Below the pieces are notes generated by a model that was given only the letters and a program-made list of their open reading frames with translations, made no database searches and was not told the origin of the DNA. 64,000 nucleotides of DNA from Motiliproteus sp. MSK22-1 (GTDB taxonomy: Bacteria > Pseudomonadota > Gammaproteobacteria > Pseudomonadales > Balneatricaceae), in assembly GCF_001968815.1 (NCBI RefSeq), contig NZ_MIEQ01000092.1, positions 32,227-96,226 of the forward strand, given 5' to 3'. Made by a program: the position numbers and the translations under genes. Shown in pieces: positions 9,348 through 18,298 of the stretch (position 1 is its first letter; every line of letters begins with the position of its first letter).

Positions 9348-10766
9348 ATGGACTATTGCAAATATCACCCATTGGTACCTGCGACCTATTCCTGTAAAAG
9401 CTGTCAGGTGTCGCAATGTGATCACTGCATTGACGAAAGTGGACACCATGGTGTTGAGCGTTGTTTTGTATGCGGGACCGAGGTGGAGCATCTAGGATCT
9501 GTCAACTGTATTGAACCATTCTGGAGAAGATTACAGGAAAGTTTTCGCTACCCAATGAATCGTTCAACATTGATGCTAATAGTTATTATTTCATTTCTTT
9601 CAACTATTGTTTCTTCGTTGCCGTTTTTAATCTCGCTGTTCCTTCTGATGGCCCTGACCGGGGTTATGGTCAAATACAGCTTTTGCTGTTTGCAACAAAC
9701 CGCGAGGGGGCTGCTTATCGCTCCCGATATCTCGGATGGCTTTGGGGGAGGTGTGAGGTTAATTTTATTGCTTATGGTTGTCTTAATTGCCATGTCCCTT
9801 TCGGTGTATGCAGTAGGTACTCATTTAGGGGGAGGTTTTGCGGGACTTCTGAGTATTATCTATATTGTGGGCCTACCGGCTGTCCTTATTAACTTTGCTC
9901 TTACTGAAGAACTCTCAGATGCGCTGAACCCCTTAAGTATGTTCCGTCTAATTGCTGCTATCGGATTACCCTATGGTCTTCTGCTGGTGTTTATTATGAT
10001 TATGGCTGCATCTGTTGGAGTTATCAGCGAGCTAATTGGCAATGATTATTCGATCATTTCATCGACACTTCAGAGTATCGTTTTTTATTACTACCTGGTT
10101 GTCACTTTTCACATCATGGGCTACATCATATTTCAAAGTCAGGGGGACTTAGGATTTGTTGCTCGAGAAGATTATGGTGATGAAAACCAAGTGAGACCTA
10201 GTGAAGAGATTTTATTGGCTAAGAGCAGTGTTCTGGTTAAAGAGGGTGACTATGATGAGGTGATTGCGTTGTATAAGAAAGCCCTTGTTGAGTTTCCTAA
10301 CAGCAAGGTTTTTAACGAAAGATTTTTTGAATTCTTATATGCAACAAAAAATGTAGAACTGCTGAACAAATTTTCTCAGAAATACTTCAGATTTTTAATC
10401 AAATCCAGACGAGAAGATCTACTGTACCGTTCTTATAGACGAGTGTTAAGGCTAATCAAGGACTATATGCCTGATACAGCGGAGTTGAGGTTTAGTCTGG
10501 CTAATTGCTGTCACCAGGCGGGAGATCCATTATCAGCAGTAAAGCTGATTAATGGTTTGCACCGTTCACACCCAGGTTATAGTGGTTTGGCCGAAGCATA
10601 TGATCTTATGGCGAAGTCATTGGATGATATGCCAAACATGGAAGATAAGGCAGAAAAATGCAGGAAGCTTGTCAGTCATTTTAACAGCAAGCTATCCGAA
10701 AAAAAGACACCTGTCGCAGATACAAAGGTACAAAAAAAGACGACTTTATTTTCATTGGAAGAGTAG
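9348..10766 (+). CDS. B-box-like zinc-finger, multi-pass membrane protein with TPR-like tail
   Basis: The first 45 residues hold a Cys/His pattern (CKYH, CKSCQVSQCDHC, CFVC) like a B-box zinc finger. Residues about 75-265 contain five or six membrane segments. The C-terminal 200 residues read as TPR-like helices (about 285-440). The protein follows the rhomboid gene by 121 bases on the same strand. No enzyme motif is seen. A role as adaptor or substrate partner of the rhomboid is inference from the order and the shared tail type. Confidence 0.65.
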   Translation: MDYCKYHPLVPATYSCKSCQVSQCDHCIDESGHHGVERCFVCGTEVEHLGSVNCIEPFWRRLQESFRYPMNRSTLMLIVIISFLSTIVSSLPFLISLFLLMALTGVMVKYSFCCLQQTARGLLIAPDISDGFGGGVRLILLLMVVLIAMSLSVYAVGTHLGGGFAGLLSIIYIVGLPAVLINFALTEELSDALNPLSMFRLIAAIGLPYGLLLVFIMIMAASVGVISELIGNDYSIISSTLQSIVFYYYLVVTFHIMGYIIFQSQGDLGFVAREDYGDENQVRPSEEILLAKSSVLVKEGDYDEVIALYKKALVEFPNSKVFNERFFEFLYATKNVELLNKFSQKYFRFLIKSRREDLLYRSYRRVLRLIKDYMPDTAELRFSLANCCHQAGDPLSAVKLINGLHRSHPGYSGLAEAYDLMAKSLDDMPNMEDKAEKCRKLVSHFNSKLSEKKTPVADTKVQKKTTLFSLEE

Positions 10767-10836
10767 CAGTCTGAGGTCTGATTCCCCGGTTGATCGGTTG
10801 TGGCTCCAACCATTCGGTGAGTATTTATTATCTTAT

Positions 10837-10851
10837 TGATAATGGTTCTCA
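10837..10851. promoter_or_regulatory. Possible Fur-like 7-1-7 box
   Basis: TGATAATGGTTCTCA matches the Fur pattern TGATAAT-N-ATTATCA fully on the left and at 5 of 7 positions on the right. It ends 19 bases before the Zur box of the metallophore operon. The match is imperfect, so iron control is only a possibility. Confidence 0.35.
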
Positions 10852-10870
10852 ATTCAGTTGTTGTTTCTAT

Positions 10871-10891
10871 AAATGTTATGTTATAACATTT
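10871..10891. promoter_or_regulatory. Zur box of the opine metallophore operon
   Basis: AAATGTTAT-GTT-ATAACATTT is a 21-bp palindrome with perfect 9-bp arms. It closely matches the known gammaproteobacterial Zur operator (GAAATGTTATANTATAACATTTC). It sits 31 bases before the first gene and covers a likely -10 element. Its 15-bp core reads TGTTATAACATAACA on the minus strand, identical to the core at 47643-47657. Confidence 0.85.
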
Positions 10892-10921
10892 CTTTCCAGG
10901 TAGCATAATTGAGGATAAGTG

Positions 10922-12031
10922 ATGAAGGGACGTTTTTTGAAAGTACTTGGTGTAGCAGCTTTGGCTGTGGGCTCTATAACGAGCGCTTTCGCAGACATTC
11001 ATTTCAAGGATGTAATGGGCAGGGACGTGCATTTGGAAAAACCGGCTGAAAGTCTCTTTCTGGGCTTTTATTTTGAAGACTATCTAGCAATCGCGGGACC
11101 AAATGCATACAAAAAAGTACCTATTTTTCCCCGTGCATCCTGGAAGGACTATCGTCAATCTCAATGGGCGACTTACAGCAAAATCATTCCTGAACTAGAA
11201 ACCATCACAGACTCTGGTTCTATCTACACCGGTACTTTCGATTTCGAAAAACTTCTCACAATCAAACCTGATGTCGCTTTGATTGCAGCGTGGCAGTTTA
11301 AGGCCCTTGGTGAAAAAGTGGAGATTCTTGAAAAGAGTGGCATCAAAGTGGTCGTTGTTGACTTCAATGCTCAGACTCTTGAGAGGCACCTGACCAGTGC
11401 ACGTGTTATCGGCAAAGTTATGGGCACAGAACGTCGTGCTGAAGCCATCGCGACAGAATATGAAAATACGGTGAAAGACGTTCAGGACCGTGTGTCGAAC
11501 TACCTGAAATACCACAAGTCTCGCCGTGTATATGTTGAGCTTGGTACCGGTGGCCCGAATGAGTATGGCAAATCTTACTCGAATTCTATGTGGGGCAATA
11601 TCCTGAATATGGCTGGTGCAGATAACATTGCCACGGGAAAATTCCAAGGGTCTGCTCAGCTGACCCCGGAATATGTACTGAGCAAAGATCCTGAGGTGAT
11701 TTTCGTATCTGGTGCTCACTGGGCGAACTACGGTGACAGTGCACTGCTTGGCTTTGGTATCTCGCCGGAGGAAGCACAGGCGAGATACCGTCCATATCTT
11801 GACCGGGCTGGTTGGAAGCAATTGACGGCGGTTAAGAATGGTGACGTTTACGGCATATACCATTCTGGCACGCGCACTATTTACGATCATGTCTTTCTGC
11901 AGTATCTGGCGAAATCCATTTACCCAGAGGCATTTAAAGATGTTGATCCAGCGGAGTCTCACAAAGCTTTCTTCGATAATTACATGCCACAGAAACTGAA
12001 AGGCACCTTTATGATTCAGGTGGAACGTTAA
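10922..12031 (+). CDS. Periplasmic metal-chelate binding protein, FecB/BtuF type
   Basis: This 369-residue protein has a signal peptide (about residues 1-23, ending SAFA) and the two-lobed class III binding fold used for siderophores, haem and cobalamin. Motifs include FEKLLTIKPDVALIA and the closing segment LKNGDVYGI-like VKNGDVYGIYH. ATG 10922 has GAGG 7 bases upstream. It is the first gene of a six-gene unit with a permease 3 bases later. Because the operon also makes an opine metallophore and has a Zur box, the ligand is probably a zinc-opine complex. That assignment is inference. Confidence 0.8.
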   Translation: MKGRFLKVLGVAALAVGSITSAFADIHFKDVMGRDVHLEKPAESLFLGFYFEDYLAIAGPNAYKKVPIFPRASWKDYRQSQWATYSKIIPELETITDSGSIYTGTFDFEKLLTIKPDVALIAAWQFKALGEKVEILEKSGIKVVVVDFNAQTLERHLTSARVIGKVMGTERRAEAIATEYENTVKDVQDRVSNYLKYHKSRRVYVELGTGGPNEYGKSYSNSMWGNILNMAGADNIATGKFQGSAQLTPEYVLSKDPEVIFVSGAHWANYGDSALLGFGISPEEAQARYRPYLDRAGWKQLTAVKNGDVYGIYHSGTRTIYDHVFLQYLAKSIYPEAFKDVDPAESHKAFFDNYMPQKLKGTFMIQVER

Positions 12032-12034
12032 GCT

Positions 12035-13108
12035 ATGGCTGAAGTCGTTAACGCATTGTCGCCTCCTGAGCTTCGAGCAGAGGGCGGCTCTGGTATCTAT
12101 CAGCGAATGCAAAAGAAGCGGGTAAAAATCCTACTTGCGACTTTGTTGGCGGTTGGAGCTTTCGTGTTGTTTGATATAGCTACCGGCTCATCATGGATTG
12201 GAATTGATCAAGTTGCAGAGGCGCTTATCGAGGGGCCATCAGGTGAGAGTTTATCAACCACGATCGTTTGGCAGCTTCGGCTGCCAGTCACCCTGACTTG
12301 CCTCGTTGTTGGTGGGTCACTTGGACTGGCTGGCGGGTTAATGCAAACCTTGCTGGCAAACCCGCTTGCCAGCCCATATACGCTTGGAGTATCTGCTGCT
12401 GCGGGCTTTGGTGCCGCGTTAGCGTTGCTTTCCGGTTATTCGTTGTTTGGTTTGTCCTGGCTGGCAGTGCCATTAGCGGCGTTTGTGTCCTCCGGGCTTG
12501 CCAGTATGGCAATTTACATGATTGGTTGTACGCGGAATATGGATACCAAGGTATTGATTCTTGCGGGTATAGTCGTGCTTTTCTTCTTTCAGGCGCTGCA
12601 ATCACTGGTTCAGTATCTGGCCTCACCAGAGGTATTACAGCAGATCGTATTCTGGCTATTTGGCAATCTGTTGAAGGCAAGCTGGCTCTCTTTCTTTGTG
12701 TCTGGCGTTATCTTGTTGGCTGGTCTGGTTATCACGCTTCCGAAAGTCTGGGCGCTGACGGCGTTATCGTCTGGTGAAGAAAGAGCACAGGCTCTGGGTA
12801 TTAACACCCGCAGGTTGCGGCTGCAAATGTTTTTGCTGTGCTCATTGCTGACGGCGGGAGCTGTGTCTTTCGTTGGAACCATTGGCTTTATTGGTTTAGT
12901 CGCTCCCCATTTGGCAAGAATGCTGGTCGGTGAAGATCAGCGTTTTTACCTTCCGCTAGCGACCTTTATGGGGGGGCTGCTTCTGTGTGCTTCATCCCTT
13001 GTCGCTAAGTTAATTGTGCCGGGCACTATCATTCCGATAGGCATTGTTACGTCTTTGGTGGGGGTACCGTTTCTTCTCTACTTGCTGGTGGGCAAGAGGC
13101 TAAGTTAA
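12035..13108 (+). CDS. FecCD-family ABC permease for metal chelate
   Basis: This 357-residue inner-membrane permease shows the FecCD family pattern: LRLPVTLTCLVVGGSLGLAG near residue 85, ANPLASPYTLGVSAAAGFG near 110, and GTIGFIGLVAPHLARMLVG near 285. About nine to ten membrane helices are expected and the protein probably acts as a homodimer. An N-terminal cytoplasmic stretch of about 30 residues is rather long. Its stop overlaps the ATPase start by one base. Confidence 0.9.
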   Translation: MAEVVNALSPPELRAEGGSGIYQRMQKKRVKILLATLLAVGAFVLFDIATGSSWIGIDQVAEALIEGPSGESLSTTIVWQLRLPVTLTCLVVGGSLGLAGGLMQTLLANPLASPYTLGVSAAAGFGAALALLSGYSLFGLSWLAVPLAAFVSSGLASMAIYMIGCTRNMDTKVLILAGIVVLFFFQALQSLVQYLASPEVLQQIVFWLFGNLLKASWLSFFVSGVILLAGLVITLPKVWALTALSSGEERAQALGINTRRLRLQMFLLCSLLTAGAVSFVGTIGFIGLVAPHLARMLVGEDQRFYLPLATFMGGLLLCASSLVAKLIVPGTIIPIGIVTSLVGVPFLLYLLVGKRLS

Positions 13109-13875
13109 TGACATCTTTATCCATAGAAAATCTTTCAGTAACCGTTGGGCGAAAACCTGTTTTGAAGAAAGTCGACGCTACTTTTCATGGCGGTGAGTTT
13201 TCAGCAATTTTGGGTCCCAACGGTGCAGGGAAGACAACGCTGCTAAAAGCCATGATGGGGATTCTGCCGTATAAGGGAAGCGTTCTATCAAGAGGAAAAG
13301 ACGGGCAGGTATTGTCGCTAAAGTCTTTCTCTTATCTTTGTCAACTTAATAAGTTTTCCAGCCAATTGACTGCAATTGAAATGGTGTTGCTTGGGCTGGT
13401 TCATCAGCTGAGCTGGAATATCACTTCAGAGCAGGAACAGAAAGCGGAGACCGCTCTAAAGGATTTAGGTTTGACTCACTTGGCGGCTAGGCAGTTTTCT
13501 CAACTCAGCGGTGGTCAACAACAACTGGTTTTGTTGGCGCAGGCTCTGGTTTCTGAACCAGAGGTACTTTTGTTGGATGAACCGACCAGCGCGTTGGATT
13601 TGAAGCATCAGGTTCAGGTATTGGATCTCGCCCGTAAACATACCAGGACAAATAACACGATCACCATTGCGGTATTGCACGATCTGTCTCTTGCCGCTCG
13701 TTACTGTGAATATCTGCTTTTGTTGGATGATGGTGTAGTACAGCACAGTGGTAAGCCAGACGATGTGCTCGATTCTGAAAAACTCAGCCGGATATATCAG
13801 GTACATGTGGACGTAGGTTGCTGCAGTCATGGTCATACCCATGTGACTCCTGTCCGCCCTCTCGACACTGAGTAA
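13108..13875 (+). CDS. ABC ATPase of the metal-chelate importer, with a Cys/His-rich tail
   Basis: This 255-residue ATPase powers the FecBCD-type importer. Walker A is GPNGAGKTT (about residue 37), the signature is LSGGQQQ (about 135) and Walker B is VLLLDEPTSALD (about 155). The C-terminus carries CCSHGHTH, a likely metal-binding tail not normally seen in FecE-type ATPases. It is followed 21 bases later by the nicotianamine-synthase-like gene, tying uptake to metallophore synthesis. Confidence 0.9.
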   Translation: MTSLSIENLSVTVGRKPVLKKVDATFHGGEFSAILGPNGAGKTTLLKAMMGILPYKGSVLSRGKDGQVLSLKSFSYLCQLNKFSSQLTAIEMVLLGLVHQLSWNITSEQEQKAETALKDLGLTHLAARQFSQLSGGQQQLVLLAQALVSEPEVLLLDEPTSALDLKHQVQVLDLARKHTRTNNTITIAVLHDLSLAARYCEYLLLLDDGVVQHSGKPDDVLDSEKLSRIYQVHVDVGCCSHGHTHVTPVRPLDTE

Positions 13876-13896
13876 GCCATATCAGGAATTCTTACT

Positions 13897-14679
13897 ATGA
13901 TAACTAGCAGGCACTATCAATTATTAGTGGCCATATCTACCTTTGAATCTCAAATTTATACCCTGACACAGTACAGTTTTGAAAGCTGCGAGTGTTTTAC
14001 GCTGTTGCAGGAAAAACTGGATGAACTCTGTGCTTGGATTTTGGAGGAAAAGCAACAGATTATCAGCGACGAAATGAAGCTGAATCCAGAGCATGACCGG
14101 CAGCTTAAGCGCCTTCGTGAAACAGCAGTTAAAGCCTTGTGTATGTTGGAGAAGCACCAGTCTCAATGCGCCAGGGATCATCAGTTGAGTGTAAGTGAGT
14201 ACTTGTGCCAGCTATCTGAAAATATCCAGATTGAACTTCGTAGTGCAGAAATTGAAAGCAGCTCGAGGGTATTGTTTATTGGTTCAGGCTCCTACCCGCT
14301 TTCTGCATTTATTATCTCCCGGCTTACTGGTGCTGTCGTGCATGGTATCGATATTGATGAGCAGGCGGTTGCCATGGCGAATCAACTGGACTCTTCACAG
14401 ATTGCAACGACTTTTGGTTGTCGCGATCTGCTCACCGAGTTTAAGGCTTTCCGGCCAACGCATGTGGTTATCGCTTCGCTGGTGGAGCACAAGTGGGAGT
14501 TGCTCAATCAGCTTAAGCCGTATCTTGACGGTTCACACCGCGTTTTAGTGCGCTTTGGAAACGGGCTGAAATCCGCTTTCAACTACCCTTTTAACCCAAA
14601 TCTGATGGAAGGCTGGGACACCGAACTTATTCGTAATGATGCCGCTGTGTATGACTCTGTGTTGATGGGGAGGGTTTAG
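13897..14679 (+). CDS. cntL: Nicotianamine-synthase-like enzyme (CntL type) of opine metallophore synthesis
   Basis: CntL-type enzymes transfer an aminobutyrate group from S-adenosylmethionine to histidine. This 260-residue protein has an N-terminal helical domain and a Rossmann domain starting at about residue 126 with VLFIGSGSYPLSAF and GAVVHGIDID, as in bacterial nicotianamine synthases. No histidine racemase (CntK) gene is nearby, so L-His would be the expected substrate, as in pseudopaline synthesis. The gene lies between the ABC importer and the opine dehydrogenase, one base before the latter. Confidence 0.85.
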   Translation: MITSRHYQLLVAISTFESQIYTLTQYSFESCECFTLLQEKLDELCAWILEEKQQIISDEMKLNPEHDRQLKRLRETAVKALCMLEKHQSQCARDHQLSVSEYLCQLSENIQIELRSAEIESSSRVLFIGSGSYPLSAFIISRLTGAVVHGIDIDEQAVAMANQLDSSQIATTFGCRDLLTEFKAFRPTHVVIASLVEHKWELLNQLKPYLDGSHRVLVRFGNGLKSAFNYPFNPNLMEGWDTELIRNDAAVYDSVLMGRV

Positions 14680-14680
14680 C

Positions 14681-15958
14681 GTGAGTGCTTCACTAGGCAG
14701 AGTGTTGATAGTGGGAGCTGGACCTGCTGCTTTCCAAACAGCAAGAATTATCGCGAATCAATGCGACAGCTTAGGTCTGGTAAATAGATTGTCAGAACGC
14801 TGGTTATCTATGTATCAGCTCCTGAATAAGGACGGTGTTGCGCAGGTAAATGCGGCAACACCTTCGCTGGAGCGGCTGTCGGGGAGAGTAAAGTTTGATT
14901 TCGTGTTTAAGGAACTTTCAAGCATAAGGGGACAATGGGATACGTTAATTCTGGCGACACCTTCGCATGTCTATTGCGATGTGCTGGGATCTTTACCCAA
15001 TAGACACTTTCGTTCTGTCAGGCAAGTTGTGCTTATTTCGTCGTTATTTGGTGGTCACCAATTGGTGAAGGGCTTTTTTTCTGACTTGAAATTGATGCCT
15101 GATGTGCTTGTGTTTTCTAACTACTTCGCCGCGACAAAATTCAACGCTGATAACGCGAGTGTTAGTGTTATCACTAAAGCTGCAAAAAAACGGATATACG
15201 CCTATTCCAGCAGTTCAAAGTGCAACGCATTGCTGCTGTTTGAGCAATCGCTGGGCGAGGTGGGCATCGAAGTGGTTGCTCTGGGTAATGGGTTCAGTGT
15301 TGAGGGCAGGAACATCACCTCTTACGTCCATCCTGCTTTCTTTATTACCCCATTCTCATTGAATCATATCTTCAGTGAAACGGGTGATATCAAATATATG
15401 TATAAGTTGTTCCCGGAGGGACCGGTGACAACGGCGACTATCCATACCCTGGTGGAATTGTGGCGGGATATTTCCAAACTTACTCAGCATTTCTCCGGTA
15501 CAGCGTTCAACTTGCTGCAATTTTTAAACGATGACAACTATCCTGTGCATCAACAAACCATCAGTCGAGATCAAATCGATAGATTCATGGAGTTATCGCC
15601 GATTGAGCAAGAGTATCTGATATACGTCAGGTACAGCGCCATCTTGATTGATCCGTTCTCAACACCTGATGCAAAAGGACGCTACTTTGATTTCTCCGCA
15701 GTGCCCTATGCCAAGGGCAAGGTAACAGCGGGCAAATTGCATTTTCCCCGAGTGCCAAAAGAAGATTTGCAGACGCTTTACTGGTTTAAGGTGCTTGCAA
15801 TACATGAAGGCATTGAGTTGCCAGCCGTTAACCGTGTTTTAGAAATATTTGAAACTTGGCTGAATGAACAACGGCTTCCAAATCAACTAATTGAAGAGTT
15901 TTACGCCCAAGCGGAAAACAGCCTGAGTTGGGTTGTTAAAGGAATTCATTATGAATAG
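14681..15958 (+). CDS. cntM: Opine dehydrogenase of staphylopine/pseudopaline type (CntM)
   Basis: CntM condenses the CntL product with a 2-oxo acid (pyruvate or 2-oxoglutarate) by NAD(P)H-dependent reduction, giving the metallophore. The 425-residue product opens with the nucleotide-binding motif RVLIVGAGPAAFQTARII and continues with family segments such as SSLFGGHQLVKGFF and VFSNYFAATKFN (about residues 110-150). The start is GTG, one base after cntL. The 2-oxo acid used cannot be read from sequence by eye. It overlaps the exporter gene by 8 bases. Confidence 0.87.
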   Translation: MSASLGRVLIVGAGPAAFQTARIIANQCDSLGLVNRLSERWLSMYQLLNKDGVAQVNAATPSLERLSGRVKFDFVFKELSSIRGQWDTLILATPSHVYCDVLGSLPNRHFRSVRQVVLISSLFGGHQLVKGFFSDLKLMPDVLVFSNYFAATKFNADNASVSVITKAAKKRIYAYSSSSKCNALLLFEQSLGEVGIEVVALGNGFSVEGRNITSYVHPAFFITPFSLNHIFSETGDIKYMYKLFPEGPVTTATIHTLVELWRDISKLTQHFSGTAFNLLQFLNDDNYPVHQQTISRDQIDRFMELSPIEQEYLIYVRYSAILIDPFSTPDAKGRYFDFSAVPYAKGKVTAGKLHFPRVPKEDLQTLYWFKVLAIHEGIELPAVNRVLEIFETWLNEQRLPNQLIEEFYAQAENSLSWVVKGIHYE

Positions 15959-16802
15959 AGGAGTCTCATTAGCGATATTTTCAGCGTTTGTTTTTAGTGT
16001 GATGAATGCACTTATCAAGGCTGCAAGCCTGACCATCCCAAGCTCTGAAATCGTTTTTTTCAGAAGTGCTATTGGTACCATTCTGATTCTCGGGTTGATG
16101 TGGCAGGCAAACATACGATTTTCCACAACAGGAGTGCCATTGCTGATGCTACGCGGCCTCTTTGGCGCCTTTTATCTACTCTGCTTCGTTTATACGATCG
16201 CGCACATTCCCTTGGCGGACGCCGCGATATTGGCGTATTTGTCTCCTTTCTTCGTCATCTTGCTTTCTAGCTTGGTTTTGGGGGAGCAGCTACCGAAGAA
16301 AGCTGCATTTCTTTTACCCACTGTTTTAGTTGGTGTTGCCCTGGTCATTAATCCCTTTAACTTTAACTCCTTTAATATTTACGCACTGGTAGGTATAGCA
16401 AGTGCCTTATTTGCGGCGGGAGCCTCTATCACCATCCGTTACTTAAGCAAGAAGCACCATACCTATGAAATTGTATTCTACTTTCTGTTTACTGCCATGT
16501 TGGTATCGGGTTGCTTGATGAAAGATGAGTTTGTTATTCCTCAAGGTATCGCTTGGGTGTATTTGATTGCGATTGGCCTGGTGTCTCTTATTGGACAAAT
16601 TTGCCTGACCAGAGCGTTCACCCATGAAAACGCCGCTGTTGTAGCAGTAACCCGCTACATTGGGTTGGTATTCAATGTCCTTTGGGGTGTGATTTTCTGG
16701 CTAGAAATTCCGGATTGGATGACTGTGCTGGGTGGTGTAGTCATTGTCGTTGCTTGTATTACTCTTTCATTGAAGGTTCAGCCAGGTAAACCTCAAAGCT
16801 AG
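15951..16802 (+). CDS. cntI: EamA/DMT-family exporter (CntI-like)
   Basis: This 283-residue protein has ten membrane helices in two EamA repeats, with PLADAAILAYLSPFFVILL at the end of the first. CntI-type proteins move newly made opine metallophore out of the cytoplasm. The ATG at 15951 lies within the last codons of cntM, so translation is coupled. It ends the operon. No outer-membrane receptor gene is present, so re-entry must depend on a TonB-dependent receptor elsewhere. Confidence 0.85.
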   Translation: MNRGVSLAIFSAFVFSVMNALIKAASLTIPSSEIVFFRSAIGTILILGLMWQANIRFSTTGVPLLMLRGLFGAFYLLCFVYTIAHIPLADAAILAYLSPFFVILLSSLVLGEQLPKKAAFLLPTVLVGVALVINPFNFNSFNIYALVGIASALFAAGASITIRYLSKKHHTYEIVFYFLFTAMLVSGCLMKDEFVIPQGIAWVYLIAIGLVSLIGQICLTRAFTHENAAVVAVTRYIGLVFNVLWGVIFWLEIPDWMTVLGGVVIVVACITLSLKVQPGKPQS

Positions 16803-16856
16803 CTTAAATGGTCTTTAGGATATGTGCGGTTAAGTCCCTCGAATGAGATAATTCAG

Positions 16857-16887
16857 GCTAATCTAATCTCTGGTGAGATTGGATAGC
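16857..16887 (+). terminator. Hairpin after the metallophore operon
   Basis: GCTAATCTAATCTC pairs imperfectly with GAGATTGGATAGC around TGGT. There is no T-run. It lies 55 bases after cntI. The remaining bases up to 17177 hold nothing else that I can recognise. Confidence 0.35.
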
Positions 16888-17177
16888 TAACAGTCGTTAT
16901 CCTTTGCTGGCTGAAGATCAGGCTGGCCTGCTGTTCGCTTTGCCGTCCACCTCGAAACCACGTAAATCAAATCAGATCAGCTGTTATAAGGACGTATTTA
17001 CTAGCGACTTTCCTAATTAATGGTGTGCACCGTTTACACCCAGATTAAAGCGGTTTAGCTCAAGCGTGTTTTCTTAGACGAAATTATTGGCAGGTTAACA
17101 AAGAAGAATAGTCAGGAGTTTGTTTTCCCCACCCTGTTAAGGTTTATGGAAGGCTGGGGATTTTTAGTGCATTAATG

Positions 17178-17200
17178 ACCGGCTTTAATTTACAGCCGGT
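17178..17200. terminator. Terminator hairpin at the end of trhO
   Basis: ACCGGCT and AGCCGGT form a perfect 7-bp stem around TTAATTTAC. It overlaps the stop codon of the leftward trhO gene, and the rightward cntI transcript could also end here. Confidence 0.5.
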
Positions 17201-18156
17201 ACTTTTAATCTCTTCTTCTCCTGACTGTTTTTTAGCATGGTTCTTGCCTCTGTACCGATATGCTGATGGCCACGCTGTGCGGCCAGGTCTATTTGTTTCT
17301 GACGTTCTGAGAATCGGTGTTTCTGTGTTGCTGACTTTTTGTCATAACAGTGATGGCAGCTGACGCCCCGAACGTATTTATCGCTTTCTTTATCCTGCGC
17401 TGTGATTGGGAGACGGCAGGCGTGGCACTGATCATAGCTTCCTTTTTGCAGCTGATGGTTAACAGAAACTCTCTCATCGAACACAAAGCAGTCACCTTTC
17501 CACATGGAATCCTGTTCTGGCACTTCTTCAATGTACTTTAGAATCCCTCCCTGCAGGTGGTAGACTTCTTCGAAACCTTGTTCTTTCAGGTAAGCTGTTG
17601 ATTTTTCACAGCGGATACCACCAGTGCAAAACATTGCCACCTTTTTGTTTTTCTCTTTATCAAGATGTTTGCTGACGTATTCAGGGAACTCTCGAAACGT
17701 ATCTGTTTGAGGGTTTATCGCATTTTCAAAAGTGCCTATATTTACTTCGTAGTCATTACGAGTATCAATAACAGTGACTTCAGGGTCGCTGATTAACTGA
17801 TTCCAGTCTGTCGGTTTGACATAGGTTCCAACCACTTGGTTTGGATCAATGCCTTCGACCCCCATCGTCACTATTTCCTTTTTGAGTTTGACTTTACAGC
17901 GCTTAAAAGGAGGCCTGCTGGTATGAGATTCCTTATAACTCAGGTCACTGAGTCGGGGATCTTTTTTCAACCAGGCGATAACTGCATCCATCTCTTGGCG
18001 CGTTCCTGCGATGGTGCCGTTTATTCCTTCTTTAGCAAGTAGCAGGGTTCCTCTGATATGGTTATCTTCCATAACAGACAGCAATGGTTTACGCAGTTCC
18101 TCGACATTATCCAAGGTTACAAATTTATACAGTGCGGTTACTACAAATTCAGACAT
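17185..18156 (-). CDS. trhO: TrhO, oxygen-dependent tRNA uridine-34 hydroxylase (rhodanese family)
   Basis: TrhO makes 5-hydroxyuridine at tRNA wobble position 34. The 323-residue product has the N-terminal acylphosphatase-like domain with [14 protein letters not shown], a central rhodanese domain with the active-site loop [10 protein letters not shown] (about residue 177) and a C-terminal Cys-rich region (CHACRLP, CHHC). Length is normal for the family. It stands alone, facing the metallophore operon. Confidence 0.93.
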   Translation of the reverse strand: MSEFVVTALYKFVTLDNVEELRKPLLSVMEDNHIRGTLLLAKEGINGTIAGTRQEMDAVIAWLKKDPRLSDLSYKESHTSRPPFKRCKVKLKKEIVTMGVEGIDPNQVVGTYVKPTDWNQLISDPEVTVIDTRNDYEVNIGTFENAINPQTDTFREFPEYVSKHLDKEKNKKVAMFCTGGIRCEKSTAYLKEQGFEEVYHLQGGILKYIEEVPEQDSMWKGDCFVFDERVSVNHQLQKGSYDQCHACRLPITAQDKESDKYVRGVSCHHCYDKKSATQKHRFSERQKQIDLAAQRGHQHIGTEARTMLKNSQEKKRLKVPAVN

Positions 18157-18298
18157 CTTTATTCCGATAAGCTAACTAGAACGTAAATCTAGTGCGTGGA
18201 TGGGTGGGGCAGTATATCAGAATCGAAAATTAATTCAGACTTACTCGAGAAGTGTATTTAACTTGTTGTTTTATTGGATATTTTTTATATGAAAAAAG

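Noticed and set aside
11195..12112. Long minus-strand frame of 305 codons opposite the metal-chelate binding protein gene
   Set aside because: It is antisense to a clear FecB-type gene, is rich in Arg, His and Cys as expected for a shadow frame, and has no domain character.
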